This document shows, one piece after another, positions 7,797 to 16,405 of a stretch of 64,000 nt of DNA. Origin of the DNA: Micropruina sonneratiae (GTDB lineage: Bacteria > Actinomycetota > Actinomycetes > Propionibacteriales > Propionibacteriaceae); assembly GCF_025972045.1 (NCBI RefSeq), contig NZ_JAPDHX010000001.1, forward strand, positions 786,787 to 850,786, written 5' to 3'. The notes beneath the pieces were generated by a model. The model had not been told where the DNA came from. It saw nothing but the letters and a program-made list of their open reading frames with translations, and ran no database searches. Both the position numbers and the translations under genes were made by a program. The number at the start of each line of letters is the position of its first letter. The stretch's first letter is position 1.

Positions 7797-8828
7797 ATGA
7801 AGCCTTCGCGCAGAGTCGTGTTGTCCGCCGTCGCGGCGTCCCTCGCCCTGGCGATGACCGGCTGCGCCGGTGGCGGTTCGAGCGACGTGGCCGGTGGCAC
7901 CACCTCCGCCGGCGCGGGCGGCGTCACCCTCAACCTGTACGCCTACGCCGTCCCGAAGGTCGGCTTCGACCAGATCATCCCGGCCTTCAACGCCACCGAG
8001 GCCGGTTCCGGCGTCCAGTTCCAGCAGTCCTACGGCGCCTCCGGCGACCAGTCCCGCAAGGTCGAGGCCGGCGCCGAGGCCGACGTGGTCAACTTCTCGG
8101 TCACCCCCGACATCACCCGGCTGGTCAAGGCCGGCCTGGTGGCCGAGGACTGGGCCTCGGGCGAGCACAAGGGCATCCCCTTCGGCTCGGTGGTGACCAT
8201 CGTCGTGCGCAAGGGCAACCCCAAGGGCATCAAGGACTGGGACGACCTGCTCAAGCCGGGCGTCGAGGTGGTCACCCCGAACCCGTTCTCCTCGGGTTCG
8301 GCGAAGTGGAACCTGCTGGCCCCCTACGCCACCTACAGCAAGGGCGGCACGAACCAGCAGGCCGGCCTGGACTACATCGACAAGCTGGTCACCGACCACA
8401 TCAAGGTGCAGCCCAAGTCCGGTCGCGAGGCGTCCGAGACCTTCCTGCAGGGCACCGGTGACGTGCTGCTCAGCTACGAGAACGAGGCGCTCTTCCTCGA
8501 GGGCCAGGGCGAGGACGTCGAGCACGTCACCCCGCCCAGCACCTTCAAGATCGAGAACCCGGTCGCGGTGCTGAAGGGCAGCGAGAACCTCGCCAAGGCG
8601 CAGGCGTTCGTCGACTACCTGTACACGCCCGAGGCGCAGAAGCTGTGGGCGGAGGCCGGCTTCCGCCCGGTGGACGCGACGGTCGCCGCCGAGTTCGCCG
8701 ACAAGTTCCCCGAGCCCACCAAGCTGTGGACGATCGATGACGTGGGCGGCTGGCCGGCGGTCGACGAGTCGCTGTTCGCCAAGGACACCGGCACGATCGC
8801 GGTGATCTACGACAAGGCGACGGCATGA
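7797..8828 (+). CDS. Sulfate/thiosulfate-binding lipoprotein of ABC transporter
   Basis: 343 residues. The N-terminal lipoprotein signal ends in LAMTGC, so the mature protein is anchored outside the membrane. The body is the CysP/Sbp periplasmic-binding fold: it shows LNLYAYAVPKVGFDQIIPAF, YGASGDQSR, VVNFSVTPDITRL, GSVVTIVVRKGNPKGIKDW, and the C-terminal KLWTIDDVGGW typical of sulfate-binding proteins. The ATG at 7797 has AAGGAG upstream. The stop overlaps the permease start by four bases. It captures sulfate or thiosulfate for the CysTWA importer. Confidence 0.93.
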   Translation: MKPSRRVVLSAVAASLALAMTGCAGGGSSDVAGGTTSAGAGGVTLNLYAYAVPKVGFDQIIPAFNATEAGSGVQFQQSYGASGDQSRKVEAGAEADVVNFSVTPDITRLVKAGLVAEDWASGEHKGIPFGSVVTIVVRKGNPKGIKDWDDLLKPGVEVVTPNPFSSGSAKWNLLAPYATYSKGGTNQQAGLDYIDKLVTDHIKVQPKSGREASETFLQGTGDVLLSYENEALFLEGQGEDVEHVTPPSTFKIENPVAVLKGSENLAKAQAFVDYLYTPEAQKLWAEAGFRPVDATVAAEFADKFPEPTKLWTIDDVGGWPAVDESLFAKDTGTIAVIYDKATA

Positions 8829-9700
8829 CCGCAGTCGTCGGCCAGGGCGCTGCCGGTTCGCCGGCCGCGCCCGCGCGCACCCCGCAACCCCGAAGCCGGG
8901 CCGGCTGGGCCGGCCGGGTGAACGGACTCACTCTCGGGGTGGTCACGCTGTGGCTGAGCCTGATCGTGCTGCTGCCGCTCGCTGCCCTCACCGTGGCGTC
9001 GTTCGGTGACGGCTGGTCGGGTTTCTGGGCGGCCGTCACCGCACCCGTGGCGCTGGCGGCGCTGTGGACCACCGTGCTGGTCTCGGCGGTCGTCGCCGTC
9101 GTCAACGTGGTGGTAGGCACCCTGATCGCCTGGGTGCTGGTGCGCGACGAGTTTCCCGGCAAGCGGTTCGTGGACGCCCTGATCGACCTGCCTTTCGCAC
9201 TGCCGACCATCGTGGCCAGCATCGTGCTGCTCTCGCTGTACGGGCCCAACAGCCCGATCGGCGTGGAGTTGAACGCGACGCGCTGGGGCCTGATGGTGGC
9301 GCTGGCCTTCGTTACCCTGCCCTTCGTGGTGCGGTCGGTGCAGCCGGTGCTGATCGAGGTCGACCGGGACGTCGAGCAGGCCGCCGCGTCGCTGGGTGCG
9401 GGCAATTGGACCACCTTCCGTCGCGTGGTGCTGCCCACCCTGGCGCCGGCCATCATCTCCGGCGGCGGCCTGGCCTTCGCCCGCGCCATCGGCGAGTACG
9501 GCTCGGTTGTACTGATCGGCGGCAACATCCCGCGCGAGACCCAGGTGGCGTCCCAGTACATCCAGCAGCAGATCGAGATCGACCGGCCGGTGAACGCAGC
9601 CGCGGTATCGGTGGCCCTGCTGGTGATCTCGTTCGTCACGCTGCTGGTGCTGCGCTGGATCGCCGCCCGCGGCCAGGAACGTGAGGAGCGGGCCGCATGA
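8825..9700 (+). CDS. cysT: Sulfate ABC transporter permease CysT
   Basis: 291 residues, about six membrane helices. The first permease of the sulfate importer carries the EAA loop (EVDRDVEQAAASLGAGNWTTF) that docks on the ATPase, and the family motif GLAFARAIGEYGSVVLIGGN. An Ala/Pro-rich N-terminal tail of about 30 residues precedes the first helix. It overlaps genes on both sides by four bases (ATGA), so the operon is translationally coupled. Confidence 0.94.
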   Translation: MTAVVGQGAAGSPAAPARTPQPRSRAGWAGRVNGLTLGVVTLWLSLIVLLPLAALTVASFGDGWSGFWAAVTAPVALAALWTTVLVSAVVAVVNVVVGTLIAWVLVRDEFPGKRFVDALIDLPFALPTIVASIVLLSLYGPNSPIGVELNATRWGLMVALAFVTLPFVVRSVQPVLIEVDRDVEQAAASLGAGNWTTFRRVVLPTLAPAIISGGGLAFARAIGEYGSVVLIGGNIPRETQVASQYIQQQIEIDRPVNAAAVSVALLVISFVTLLVLRWIAARGQEREERAA

Positions 9701-10653
9701 GGATCGCCCGACCCACCCGCATCGTCCTGCGCACGCTCGCGCTGGTGTACCTGACCGTGCTGCTGGCCGTGCCGATCGTGACCATCCTGTGGCGCACCTT
9801 CGAGCCCGGCTTCGGCGCCTTCTGGGAATCGATCCGGACGCCGGCCGCGATCTCGGCGTTCAACCTGTCCCTGCTGATCGTTGCGATCGTCGTGCCGGTC
9901 AACGTCGTCTTCGGGGTGGTCACCGCGATCGTCCTGGTCCGGGGCCGCTTCCCGGGCCGCCGGCTGCTGTCCGGCATCGTCGACCTGCCGTTCGCCGTGT
10001 CCCCGATCGTCGTGGGCGTCTCACTGATCATGCTGTGGGGCGTCAACGGCTGGTTCGGCGGCCTGGACAACGTCGGCATCAGGGTCATCTTCGGGCTGCC
10101 CGGCATGGTGATCGCGACCATCTTCGTCACGCTGCCGTTCGTCGTGCGCGAGGTCGAGCCGGTGCTGCACGAGATCGGCATCGAGCAGGAGCAGGCCGCC
10201 GCCACCCTCGGCGCCTCGCGCTGGCAGACCTTCGCCCGGATCACCCTGCCCGCCATCCGCTGGGGGCTCACCTACGGCGTGGTGCTCACCGTGGCCCGGG
10301 CGCTGGGCGAGTTCGGAGCGGTGATCATGGTCAGTTCGGGCTTCCCGGGCGTCTCGCAGACCCTGACCCTGCTGGTTCACTCGCGCTACATCGACGACCA
10401 CAACACCCACGGCGCCTACGCGGCCGCCACCCTGCTGATGTTCCTGGCGCTGCTCACCCTGCTGCTGATGACCGTCCTGGACCGCAAGCGGCCGGGGCAG
10501 CCGTCCGGCGCGACGATCGCCGCCGCCACAGCCCCGGCGGAGGCCGACACCGACGCCGAGGTGGCAGGCGCCGACGACCCGGCACCGCCCGGTCCCGTTG
10601 CGTCAGCCGTCCCCGAACCCGAACTCGCGACCACCACCAGGAGTAGCCGATGA
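9697..10653 (+). CDS. cysW: Sulfate ABC transporter permease CysW
   Basis: 318 residues. The second permease has the EAA loop ([22 protein letters not shown]) and the CysW signature [20 protein letters not shown]. The last 50 or so residues are an Ala/Pro/Glu-rich cytoplasmic tail not needed for transport. ATGA overlaps link it to cysT and cysA. It forms the membrane channel with CysT. Confidence 0.94.
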   Translation: MRIARPTRIVLRTLALVYLTVLLAVPIVTILWRTFEPGFGAFWESIRTPAAISAFNLSLLIVAIVVPVNVVFGVVTAIVLVRGRFPGRRLLSGIVDLPFAVSPIVVGVSLIMLWGVNGWFGGLDNVGIRVIFGLPGMVIATIFVTLPFVVREVEPVLHEIGIEQEQAAATLGASRWQTFARITLPAIRWGLTYGVVLTVARALGEFGAVIMVSSGFPGVSQTLTLLVHSRYIDDHNTHGAYAAATLLMFLALLTLLLMTVLDRKRPGQPSGATIAAATAPAEADTDAEVAGADDPAPPGPVASAVPEPELATTTRSSR

Positions 10654-11690
10654 TCACCGTCGCCGCCGCCCACAAGTCCTACGGCACCTTCAAGGCGCTC
10701 GACGACGTCTCGCTCGAGATCCCCTCCGGGTCGTTGACGGCGTTGCTGGGTCCCAGTGGCTCGGGCAAGTCCACCCTGCTGCGCGCCATCGCCGGGCTCG
10801 AGGACCTCGACGCCGGCACCGTCATGATCGCCGGGCAGGACGTCACCCGGTTGCCGCCGCAGCGGCGGGGGATCGGCTTCGTCTTCCAGCACTACGCCGC
10901 CTTCAAGCACATGTCGGTGCGCGACAACGTGGCGTTCGGCCTCAGCATCCGCAAGCGACCCAGGGCCGAGATCGCCACCCGCGTCGACGAACTCCTCGAT
11001 GTGGTCGGGCTGGCCGGCTTCCAGCACCGCTATCCGGCGCAGCTGTCCGGCGGGCAGCGGCAGCGGATGGCGCTGGCCCGTGCGCTGGCCGTCGACCCGC
11101 AGGTGCTGCTGCTCGACGAGCCGTTCGGTGCCCTGGACGCCAAGGTGCGCGATGACCTGCGTCGCTGGCTGCGCCGGCTGCACGACGAGGTGCACGTCAC
11201 CACCGTGCTGGTCACCCACGACCAGGAGGAGGCCCTCGACGTCGCCGACCAGATCGCCGTGCTGAACGAGGGCCGGATCGAGCAATTCGGCAGTCCCGAG
11301 GAGCTCTACGAGCGGCCGGCGAACCCGTTCGTGATGTCCTTCCTGGGTTCGGTCTCGCGGCTGAACGGCGAGATCGCGCGACCGCACGACCTGCGCCTGA
11401 TCCGCAGCCGGCAGCAGGCCGAGGCAGAGGCGAGTTCGGCCGGCGTCCGGGTCACCGACGCAACCGTCGAGCGACTGGTCCGGCTCGGATTCGAGGTGCG
11501 CGTCGAGTTGCGGCACACCTCCACCGGCGAGCCCTTCTTCGCCCAGCTGACCCGGACCGAGGCCACCGCTCTCGACCTGCAGGTCGGCGACCGGGTGTGG
11601 GTCCGGCCGACCCGCACGCTCGGTTCCGACCAGGCCGCTCCCGTCCGCGCCCTGCCGACAGAGGAGGAATTCCCCGCGCTGGCCGTCTGA
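10650..11690 (+). CDS. cysA: Sulfate ABC transporter ATPase CysA
   Basis: 346 residues. The ATPase domain has Walker [11 protein letters not shown]-loop FVFQHYAAF, signature LSGGQRQR, Walker [12 protein letters not shown] and H-loop VTHDQEEA. The C-terminal portion (from about residue 240) is the TOBE-like regulatory region of CysA proteins. It powers sulfate uptake with CysT, CysW and the binding lipoprotein. Nine bases separate it from the Rrf2 regulator, which is therefore probably in the operon. Confidence 0.95.
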   Translation: MITVAAAHKSYGTFKALDDVSLEIPSGSLTALLGPSGSGKSTLLRAIAGLEDLDAGTVMIAGQDVTRLPPQRRGIGFVFQHYAAFKHMSVRDNVAFGLSIRKRPRAEIATRVDELLDVVGLAGFQHRYPAQLSGGQRQRMALARALAVDPQVLLLDEPFGALDAKVRDDLRRWLRRLHDEVHVTTVLVTHDQEEALDVADQIAVLNEGRIEQFGSPEELYERPANPFVMSFLGSVSRLNGEIARPHDLRLIRSRQQAEAEASSAGVRVTDATVERLVRLGFEVRVELRHTSTGEPFFAQLTRTEATALDLQVGDRVWVRPTRTLGSDQAAPVRALPTEEEFPALAV

Positions 11691-11699
11691 GGCGCGAGA

Positions 11700-12167
11700 A
11701 TGCGGACCGTGGAGATCTCGGCGAAGACGGAGTACGCGGTGCGGGCCATGCTCGAGCTGGCGGCGACCGGCGACGGCGGTCCGATCTCGGTGGACGTGCT
11801 GGCCAGGGGCCAGGGGCTGCCGCGCAAGTTCCTCGAGTCGATCCTGGCCGACCTGCGCCGGGCGGGCCTGGTGGTGAGCACCAAGGGCGCCCGCGGCGGG
11901 TACCAGCTCGCGCTGCCGCCCGCCGAGATCCCGATCGGTGCCGTCTTCCGGGCGGTGGACGGCCCGCTCGCCGAGGTGCGCGGACGGCGTCCGCACCAGA
12001 CCGAGTACGACGGCGTCGCCCAGCACCTCCCGGTGCTCTGGGTGGCGGTGCGGTCAAGCCTGCGCCAGGTGCTCGACGACACGTCGCTGGAGCAGCTGCT
12101 GTCGGGGGAGCTGCCCGGCAGGGTCCGCGACCTCGCCGCCGAGCCGGACGCCTGGCTGAGCCGCTGA
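11700..12167 (+). CDS. Rrf2-family transcriptional regulator (cysteine-free)
   Basis: 155 residues. The winged helix-turn-helix starts with ISAKTEYAVRAMLELA, has recognition helix PRKFLESILADLRRAGLV and wing STKGARGGYQLA, as in IscR, RsrR and CymR. The cysteine cluster of iron-sulfur members is absent; the protein contains no cysteine at all, which places it with CymR-like regulators that respond through other partners. Its position at the end of the sulfate operon and next to a cystine-type transporter suggests it senses sulfur status. The dyad at 7710-7728 is its most likely site. Confidence 0.85.
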   Translation: MRTVEISAKTEYAVRAMLELAATGDGGPISVDVLARGQGLPRKFLESILADLRRAGLVVSTKGARGGYQLALPPAEIPIGAVFRAVDGPLAEVRGRRPHQTEYDGVAQHLPVLWVAVRSSLRQVLDDTSLEQLLSGELPGRVRDLAAEPDAWLSR

Positions 12168-12277
12168 GCGCCGCCCCCGGCCGGCCGGCGGCGCGGCCCC
12201 GATCCGGCACGAACTGCGAAGGCGCGGGAATAACCGGCCCAGCGGGCCGGTTGGACCTGCACGGAAAGGGATTACCA

Positions 12278-12340
12278 ATGCCGCTGCTGTGGACCTGTCC
12301 GGTGCTCGACCACCGGCTGGACGCCAGCTGCCTGTGTTGA
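12278..12340 (+). CDS. Cys-rich leader peptide (20 aa) before the TcyP-like transporter
   Basis: A 20-codon frame, MPLLWTCPVLDHRLDASCLC, has a GGAAAGG ribosome-binding site seven bases upstream and three cysteine codons, two of them at the very end. It lies 64 bases before the transporter ATG. Short actinobacterial peptides ending in Cys are known upstream of sulfur-assimilation genes, where ribosome stalling at Cys codons when cysteine is scarce exposes the downstream start. The codons for the last part also form a hairpin, GCTGG-ACG-CCAGC. The frame is too short to stand on coding statistics; the case rests on position, ribosome site and composition. Confidence 0.6.
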   Translation: MPLLWTCPVLDHRLDASCLC

Positions 12341-12403
12341 CCGGCGGTTGAGCGACCTCGTCGCGCCCCCGTCCCCACCCCATCGGTCTCGAAAGGTTCA
12401 CCC

Positions 12404-13756
12404 ATGTCATCCACCGCAACGGCGGCCGCCCCGGCACGCCGTCGATTCCCGTTCTGGGCGCAGGTCCTGGCGGGCCTCGCCGCCGGCGTCGTGCTCGGCT
12501 TCCTCGCCCGCACCTTCAGCCTCGGCTGGCTCACCGAGACGCTCACCACCGTCGGCACCATCTTCGTCCAGTTGCTGCGGGTGCTGGTCGTCCCGCTGGT
12601 GCTCACCGCGCTGATCGTGTCCATCACGCAGCTGCGCAAGGTCACCAACGCGGCCCGGCTGGCCGTCCAGACGCTGCTCTGGTTCGCCGTCACGGCCCTG
12701 GCGTCGGTCTTGATCGGCATCGCGCTCGGCCTGCTGACGAACCCGGGCGCGAACGCCTCGATCGGCACCGACGGTGCCCAGGCGGTCGCCACCCAGGGCA
12801 GCTGGCTCGACTTCCTGAAGTCCCTCGTGCCGGGGAACATCCTCGGCCTCGAGGTGAGCAGCAAGGCCACCGAGGCCGCCGGCTCGATCTCCGTCACCAG
12901 CTCGCTGTCGTTCAACGTGCTGCAGCTGGTCGTGCTGGGCATCGCGCTCGGTGCCGCGGCGCTCGCCGCGGGTGAGAAGGCGGGGCCGTTCGTCAGCTTC
13001 GCCGAGAGCCTGCTGGAGGTCTCGCAGAAGCTGGTCTGGTGGGTCATCCGGCTCGCCCCGATCGGTTCGGCCGCGCTGATCGGCAAGGCCGTCGCCAGCT
13101 ACGGCTGGGACCTGCTCGCCCCGCTCGGGGTGTTCACCGTCGACGTCTACCTCGGCTGCGCCCTGGTGCTGTTCGGGCTCTACCCAGTGCTGCTGAAGCT
13201 CAACGGGCTGAGCGTGCGCCGCTACTTCTCCGGCGCCTGGGAGGCGATCGTGTTCGCCTTCGTCTCCCGCAGCTCGATCGGCACCCTGCCGCTCACCCAG
13301 AGCGTCACCATCGACAAGCTGGGCGTGCCGCGCGAATACGCCTCGTTCGCGGTGCCGCTGGGCGCCACCACCAAGATGGACGGCTGCGCCGCCATCTACC
13401 CGGCACTGGCGGCGATCACGGTGGCGCAGCTGTTCGGCATCCAGTTGGACCTCACCCACTACCTGCTGATCGCGTTCGTCGCCGTGGTCGGGTCGGCAGC
13501 CACCGCCGGGCTGACCGGCGCCGTGGTGATGCTGACGCTGACCCTGTCCACTCTCGGCCTGCCGCTGGAGGGTGTGGGCCTGCTGCTGGCCATCGACCCC
13601 ATCCTCGACATGGCCCGCACCGCCACCAACGTGGCCGGGCAGGCACTGGTGCCGACCATCGTCGCCAAGCGCAACGGCATTCTGGACGCCGACCGCTACA
13701 ACGGCCTCACCCAGGGCACCGCGCCGGCCGCCGAACGCCAGCCCGTCGGCGCCTGA
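12404..13756 (+). CDS. Sodium:dicarboxylate (DAACS) family symporter, TcyP-like, probable cystine uptake
   Basis: 450 residues, eight to ten membrane helices. It belongs to the glutamate/dicarboxylate transporter fold, with hairpin motif SRSSIGTLPLTQ, a TTKMDGCAAIYPAL segment in place of NMDG, and the terminal DPILDMARTATNVAGQ. The SRSS and GCAAIYPA variants resemble the cystine transporter TcyP rather than glutamate or C4-dicarboxylate carriers. The Cys-rich leader and the adjacent sulfate operon support cystine as substrate. Uptake of another amino acid or dicarboxylate cannot be excluded. A GAAAGG ribosome site precedes the ATG. Confidence 0.85.
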   Translation: MSSTATAAAPARRRFPFWAQVLAGLAAGVVLGFLARTFSLGWLTETLTTVGTIFVQLLRVLVVPLVLTALIVSITQLRKVTNAARLAVQTLLWFAVTALASVLIGIALGLLTNPGANASIGTDGAQAVATQGSWLDFLKSLVPGNILGLEVSSKATEAAGSISVTSSLSFNVLQLVVLGIALGAAALAAGEKAGPFVSFAESLLEVSQKLVWWVIRLAPIGSAALIGKAVASYGWDLLAPLGVFTVDVYLGCALVLFGLYPVLLKLNGLSVRRYFSGAWEAIVFAFVSRSSIGTLPLTQSVTIDKLGVPREYASFAVPLGATTKMDGCAAIYPALAAITVAQLFGIQLDLTHYLLIAFVAVVGSAATAGLTGAVVMLTLTLSTLGLPLEGVGLLLAIDPILDMARTATNVAGQALVPTIVAKRNGILDADRYNGLTQGTAPAAERQPVGA

Positions 13757-13791
13757 GAGGCGCTGCCCCACGTGGCTGCTCCCACGCACGC

Positions 13792-13830
13792 GGCCGCCCG
13801 CACCGGCGGCAACGTGTCACCGGGGCGGCC
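13792..13830 (+). terminator. Possible hairpin after the symporter gene
   Basis: GGCCGCCC and GGGCGGCC form a perfect 8-bp stem around a 23-base loop, 36 bases after the stop. The loop is long and there is no T run, so this is a weak terminator candidate. Confidence 0.3.
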
Positions 13831-13863
13831 ACGTGAGCGGCGGCGTCCGCCCGGGTGGGGGAA

Positions 13864-13892
13864 TTGCTCTCACAGCGGGCGCTAGGTAGGCT
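13864..13892 (+). promoter_or_regulatory. rpsA promoter
   Basis: TTGCTC (13864-13869), a 17-bp spacer and TAGGCT (13887-13892) make a good housekeeping promoter. The start near 13900 would give an approximately 145-base untranslated leader before the rpsA ATG at 14044. No known riboswitch is recognised in that leader. Confidence 0.5.
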
Positions 13893-14043
13893 GGGGAAGC
13901 CTCGCAATCTGTGGGTCCTCAGACCGAGCAGGTTCCGCGTGCCCCTGATGATGACGTTCTCGGATCTCTCCGGCGAAGCGAATCCTGACGGAGCGGGATT
14001 GCGGCGCGCCCACTACGTCCAACCACTATCGGAGCCCTACTAC

Positions 14044-15501
14044 ATGACCTCCTCTCCCGAGGCTCCCCAGATCGCGATCGACGACCTGGGATCCCCCGAA
14101 GCCTTCCTGGCTGCGGTGGATGCAACCATCAAGTACTTCAATGACGGCGACATCGTCACCGGAACCGTCGTCAAGGTCGACCGGGACGAGGTCCTGCTCG
14201 ACATCGGTTACAAGACCGAAGGCGTCATCCCCTCCAAGGAACTCTCCATCAAGCACGACGTCGACCCCTTCGAGGTCGTCGAGGTGGGTGATGAGATCGA
14301 GGCCCTGGTCCAGCAGAAGGAGGACAAGGAGGGACGCCTGATCCTGTCCAAGAAGCGGGCTCAGTACGAGCGCGCCTGGGGCACGATCGAGAAGGTCAAG
14401 GAATCCGACGGCGTCGTCACCGGCCGGGTGATCGAGGTGGTCAAGGGCGGCCTGATCATCGACATCGGCCTGCGCGGCTTCCTGCCCGCCTCGCTGGTGG
14501 AGATGCGCCGGGTGCGCGACCTGCAGCCCTACGTCGGCATGGAGCTCGAGGCGAAGATCATCGAGCTGGACAAGAACCGCAACAACGTGGTGCTGTCCCG
14601 CCGGGCGTGGCTCGAGCAGACCCAGTCCGAGGTGCGGCACACGTTCCTCAACCAGCTCGCCAAGGGCCAGATCCGCAAGGGCGTGGTCTCCTCCATCGTC
14701 AACTTCGGCGCCTTCGTCGACCTGGGCGGCGTGGACGGCCTGGTGCACGTCTCCGAGCTGTCCTGGAAGCACATCGACCACCCCTCCGAGGTGGTCAGCG
14801 TCGGTGACGAGGTCACCGTCGAGGTGCTCGACGTCGACATGGACCGCGAGCGTGTCTCGCTGTCGCTGAAGGCGACCCAGGAAGACCCGTGGCAGACCTT
14901 CGCCCGCACCCACCAGATCGGTCAGATCGTGCCGGGCAAGGTCACCAAGCTGGTGCCCTTCGGCGCCTTCGTCCGTGTCGAGGAGGGCATCGAGGGCCTG
15001 GTCCACGTGTCCGAGCTGGCCGAGCGTCACGTCGAGATCCCCGAGCAGGTGGTCAGCGTGAACGACGAGGTGATGGTCAAGATCATCGACATCGATCTCG
15101 AGCGCCGCCGGATCTCGCTGTCGCTGAAGCAGGCCAACGAGGGCGTCGACATGCATGCCGACGACTTCGACCCGGCGCTGTACGGAATGACCGCGTCCTA
15201 CGACGACCAGGGCAACTACATCTACCCCGAGGGCTTCGATCCCGAGACCCAGGAGTGGAAGCCCGGCTACGAGGAGCAGCAGGCTGCGTGGGAGCGGCAG
15301 TATGCCGAGGCCCAGGCCCGCTGGGAGGCGCACAAGCAGCAGGTGAAGGACGCCGAGGCGGCCGGTGTAGAGGCTGCCGTCACCGACGCCAGCACCGCCG
15401 CCTACTCCGCCGGTGGCGTCCCCGCCGCCGCTCCGGAGGGCTCGCTGGCCTCCGACGAGGCCCTGCAGGCCCTGCGCGACCGCCTCACCGGCAGCCGCTG
15501 A
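14044..15501 (+). CDS. rpsA: 30S ribosomal protein S1
   Basis: 485 residues with four S1 (OB-fold) RNA-binding repeats beginning near residues 35, 120, 210 and 295 (GTVVKVDRDEVLLDIGYKTE; GRVIEVVKGGLIIDIGLRGF; GVVSSIVNFGAFVDLGG; GKVTKLVPFGAFVRVEEG). A low-complexity, Ala/Glu-rich C-terminal tail ending SLASDEALQALRDRL follows. The length matches the four-domain actinobacterial form, not the six-domain E. coli one. The start is ATG 14044, where homology begins; the frame is open to 13855 but that part does not resemble S1. S1 brings mRNA to the ribosome. Confidence 0.97.
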   Translation: MTSSPEAPQIAIDDLGSPEAFLAAVDATIKYFNDGDIVTGTVVKVDRDEVLLDIGYKTEGVIPSKELSIKHDVDPFEVVEVGDEIEALVQQKEDKEGRLILSKKRAQYERAWGTIEKVKESDGVVTGRVIEVVKGGLIIDIGLRGFLPASLVEMRRVRDLQPYVGMELEAKIIELDKNRNNVVLSRRAWLEQTQSEVRHTFLNQLAKGQIRKGVVSSIVNFGAFVDLGGVDGLVHVSELSWKHIDHPSEVVSVGDEVTVEVLDVDMDRERVSLSLKATQEDPWQTFARTHQIGQIVPGKVTKLVPFGAFVRVEEGIEGLVHVSELAERHVEIPEQVVSVNDEVMVKIIDIDLERRRISLSLKQANEGVDMHADDFDPALYGMTASYDDQGNYIYPEGFDPETQEWKPGYEEQQAAWERQYAEAQARWEAHKQQVKDAEAAGVEAAVTDASTAAYSAGGVPAAAPEGSLASDEALQALRDRLTGSR

Positions 15502-15520
15502 CCTGCGTCGCTGAACACCC

Positions 15521-15556
15521 GGACGGCCCCCGCCCTGGCGGGGGCCGTCCGCGTTT
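15521..15556 (+). terminator. rpsA terminator
   Basis: GGACGGCCCCCGCC pairs perfectly with GGCGGGGGCCGTCC (14 bp, nearly no loop), 20 bases after the stop, followed by GCGTTT. It is a strong hairpin terminator typical of high-GC genomes. Confidence 0.85.
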
Positions 15557-15615
15557 CCGCCCCTGCCCGGCGCTGCCTGGCAGCGGCCGGCCCGATCGGG
15601 TGGGACCGTGACCGC

Positions 15616-16350
15616 ATGACCGATCGCCCCCCGGTGTCCGACTACGAGAATTACCCGCTCGCCGGTGACCCGGACGCCGAGCGTGACCCGGAGTCGGCGT
15701 CACCGATCCTGCCGGCGTCATATCCACCAGCAGGTGGCGTCCAGCAGTCGCAGCCGCCGCGCTCGGGCACCAGCCGACGAATGCTGCTGGGCGGCATCGG
15801 GGTGGGTGTCGGAGCGATCGTGGTCGCCTCCTTGATTGCCCGGGGATCGACCCAACCCGGCTTCGGGACGGGGGAGGAGCCGATCGAAGACGAGGACGAG
15901 GGGGACGAGTCCGAGCGCACCGTGGATCTCGACGGCTATGAGGTGCAGTGGCCGGAGGGCTGGAACCTCGACGACTACGACGGGGGCAGCTCGGCCACCC
16001 TCACCAGGGGCGACAACACCGTCGTGTTCCGCTCCTTCAGCCCCTCCTCGGACGCCACCGCGGCCGAGGAGGCGCAACGCCTGCTCACCCGTCACACCGC
16101 CGACCTGACGAGCCTCGGCACGGTGAAGACGACGACGGCCACCACCCGCCGCGATGAGACCAGGGCCGCCAGCGCCCGCACCACCGGCCGCAGCGACGGA
16201 GACCCCGTCTCGGTGACCTCGCACGTACTGATCGACGACGAGGAGGGCCAGGCGCTGGCGGTGATCGCCGTCGTGCTGGACAGTGCGTCGGACGAGGTCC
16301 GGGCCGAAGTGACCGAGATGCGGGTGCGCTTCCTCGATCTGGTGAGCTGA
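15616..16350 (+). CDS. Membrane-anchored hypothetical protein
   Basis: 244 residues, not assigned to a named family. A Pro/Ser-rich cytoplasmic N-terminus of about 50 residues leads into one membrane helix (MLLGGIGVGVGAIVVASLIA, about residues 56-75). An acidic linker (EDEDEGDESE) and an extracellular domain of about 140 residues beginning VDLDGYEVQWPEGWNL follow. The layout (cytoplasmic tail, helix, linker, small alpha/beta domain with a P-x-G-W strand) is shared with the repeat protein at 18404. It stands alone between the rpsA terminator and coaE. Function unknown. Confidence 0.7.
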   Translation: MTDRPPVSDYENYPLAGDPDAERDPESASPILPASYPPAGGVQQSQPPRSGTSRRMLLGGIGVGVGAIVVASLIARGSTQPGFGTGEEPIEDEDEGDESERTVDLDGYEVQWPEGWNLDDYDGGSSATLTRGDNTVVFRSFSPSSDATAAEEAQRLLTRHTADLTSLGTVKTTTATTRRDETRAASARTTGRSDGDPVSVTSHVLIDDEEGQALAVIAVVLDSASDEVRAEVTEMRVRFLDLVS

Positions 16351-16393
16351 GCCGGCTACGGGCGAGCCCTGCGCCTCACGGCCGCTGTGACGG

Positions 16394-16399
16394 CACAAT
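16394..16399 (+). promoter_or_regulatory. coaE -10 hexamer (leaderless start)
   Basis: CACAAT ends six bases before the coaE ATG at 16406, so transcription should begin at or very near the start codon. No ribosome-binding site is present. Confidence 0.45.
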
Positions 16400-16405
16400 C
16401 GATGG

